Source: JAITWT01 sp964439605
Lineage (GTDB): Bacteria; Pseudomonadota; Gammaproteobacteria; Burkholderiales; Burkholderiaceae_C
Reading direction: 5' to 3'
DNA: 23,382 bases
NCBI GenBank assembly: GCA_964439605.1
Contig: CAYTPC010000045.1
Location: 1-23,382, forward strand
In this document: positions 23,282-23,382 of the stretch, in pieces
Layout of the letters: each line of letters begins with the position of its first letter
Position numbering within the stretch: the stretch's first letter is position 1
Position numbers and translations under genes: made by a program
The notes under the pieces: generated by a model
What the model was told of the DNA's origin: nothing
Database searches by the model: none
Seen by the model: only the letters and a program-made list of their open reading frames with translations

Positions 23282-23382
23282 CCCCTTTGCTGTTGGTGCA
23301 GTAGCGGAACACGGCGTTGAGCGTTTGCAGCAGCGCCCAGATGATGCGCCGCTCGCCATAGCGCGCCGTGGCGCGTCCGAGC
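23271..23382. repeat. Identical repeat of 21809-21920, running off the window
   Basis: One hundred and twelve bases match 21809-21920 without a difference that I can see, encoding residues 140-176. The first 11 bases (GAACAGCCCCA) are shared with the other repeat block, and are the joint between them. Confidence 0.92.

Larger units (their letters stand above)
23121..23382 (-). pseudogene. Rearranged partial copy of the DUF2235 effector gene (extends past the window)
   Basis: The frame is open to the window edge. Its first visible part equals residues 140-176 of the complete DUF2235 protein, then it jumps directly from Phe176 to Asp305 and continues to Asn330. It then ends in an unrelated-looking 23-residue tail, YDNFFNIHAPNVRAGFHRIG plus DLS. 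The predicted catalytic Ser260 lies in the missing 128 residues and His377 lies beyond the break, so this copy cannot be an active hydrolase. The frame is nevertheless intact, and its stop overlaps the DUF3304 start by four bases (ATGA). It may still be translated and drive DUF3304 expression. The N-terminal part is outside the window. An assembly error at the repeat is possible. Confidence 0.65.

Noticed and set aside
1..23382. CRISPR arrays, tRNA or rRNA genes, insertion sequences
   Set aside because: No regularly spaced repeats, no cloverleaf-like segments, no transposase motifs and no terminal inverted repeats were seen, including around the accessory end.

Overview
This window is a stretch of chromosome from a high-GC betaproteobacterium, most likely of the Burkholderiales or a close relative. 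The strongest evidence is gene order. The divergent fur / bamE-dapB pair, the run exbB-exbD-leuS-lptE-holA-proA, the hpf-ptsN-hprK cluster and the betaproteobacterial-type gshA followed by gshB are all arrangements I associate with that class. Species cannot be fixed from the sequence.

Layout. (1) 1-3295, plus strand: the 3' end of pntB (proton-translocating transhydrogenase), a FadD-type acyl-CoA synthetase and an MTA/SAH nucleosidase. (2) 3387-4373, minus strand: corA, with a plausible intrinsic terminator just beyond it. (3) 4374-4904: the only long gene-free gap, with a perfect 16-bp palindrome and a pyrimidine-rich leader. rpoN, the common upstream partner of hpf, is not there. (4) 4905-6806, plus: hpf, ptsN and hprK, for ribosome hibernation and the nitrogen-PTS / HPr kinase. 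(5) 6834-7253, minus: fur. Divergent from it, on plus, are bamE, dapB, an ExbB/ExbD proton-channel pair, leuS, lptE, holA and proA (7351-15728). Several of these overlap or nearly abut. (6) 15752-20121, plus: gshA, kup and gshB, so both glutathione biosynthesis genes flank a potassium transporter. A 27-codon reading frame exactly fills the kup-gshB gap.

(7) 20110-23382, minus strand, is the accessory end of the window and differs in character. Read in its direction of transcription it holds: a rearranged partial copy of a DUF2235 gene entering from the window edge; a DUF3304 lipoprotein gene; a full DUF2235 alpha/beta-hydrolase gene resembling type VI secretion phospholipase effectors of the Tle1 kind; and a 45-codon zinc-ribbon-like fragment. 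The first three are joined by ATGA stop/start overlaps. The partial copy is nearly identical at DNA level to two separated blocks of the full gene. The blocks are joined exactly at an 11-bp direct repeat, so 128 codons, including the predicted catalytic serine, are missing in frame. This looks like an effector/immunity cassette being duplicated and degraded by recombination, and it is the most interesting part of the window.

Most of the remainder is housekeeping: energy (pntB, fadD), cell envelope (bamE, lptE, exbBD), translation and replication (leuS, holA, hpf), lysine and proline synthesis (dapB, proA), metal and ion control (corA, fur, kup) and redox (gshA, gshB).
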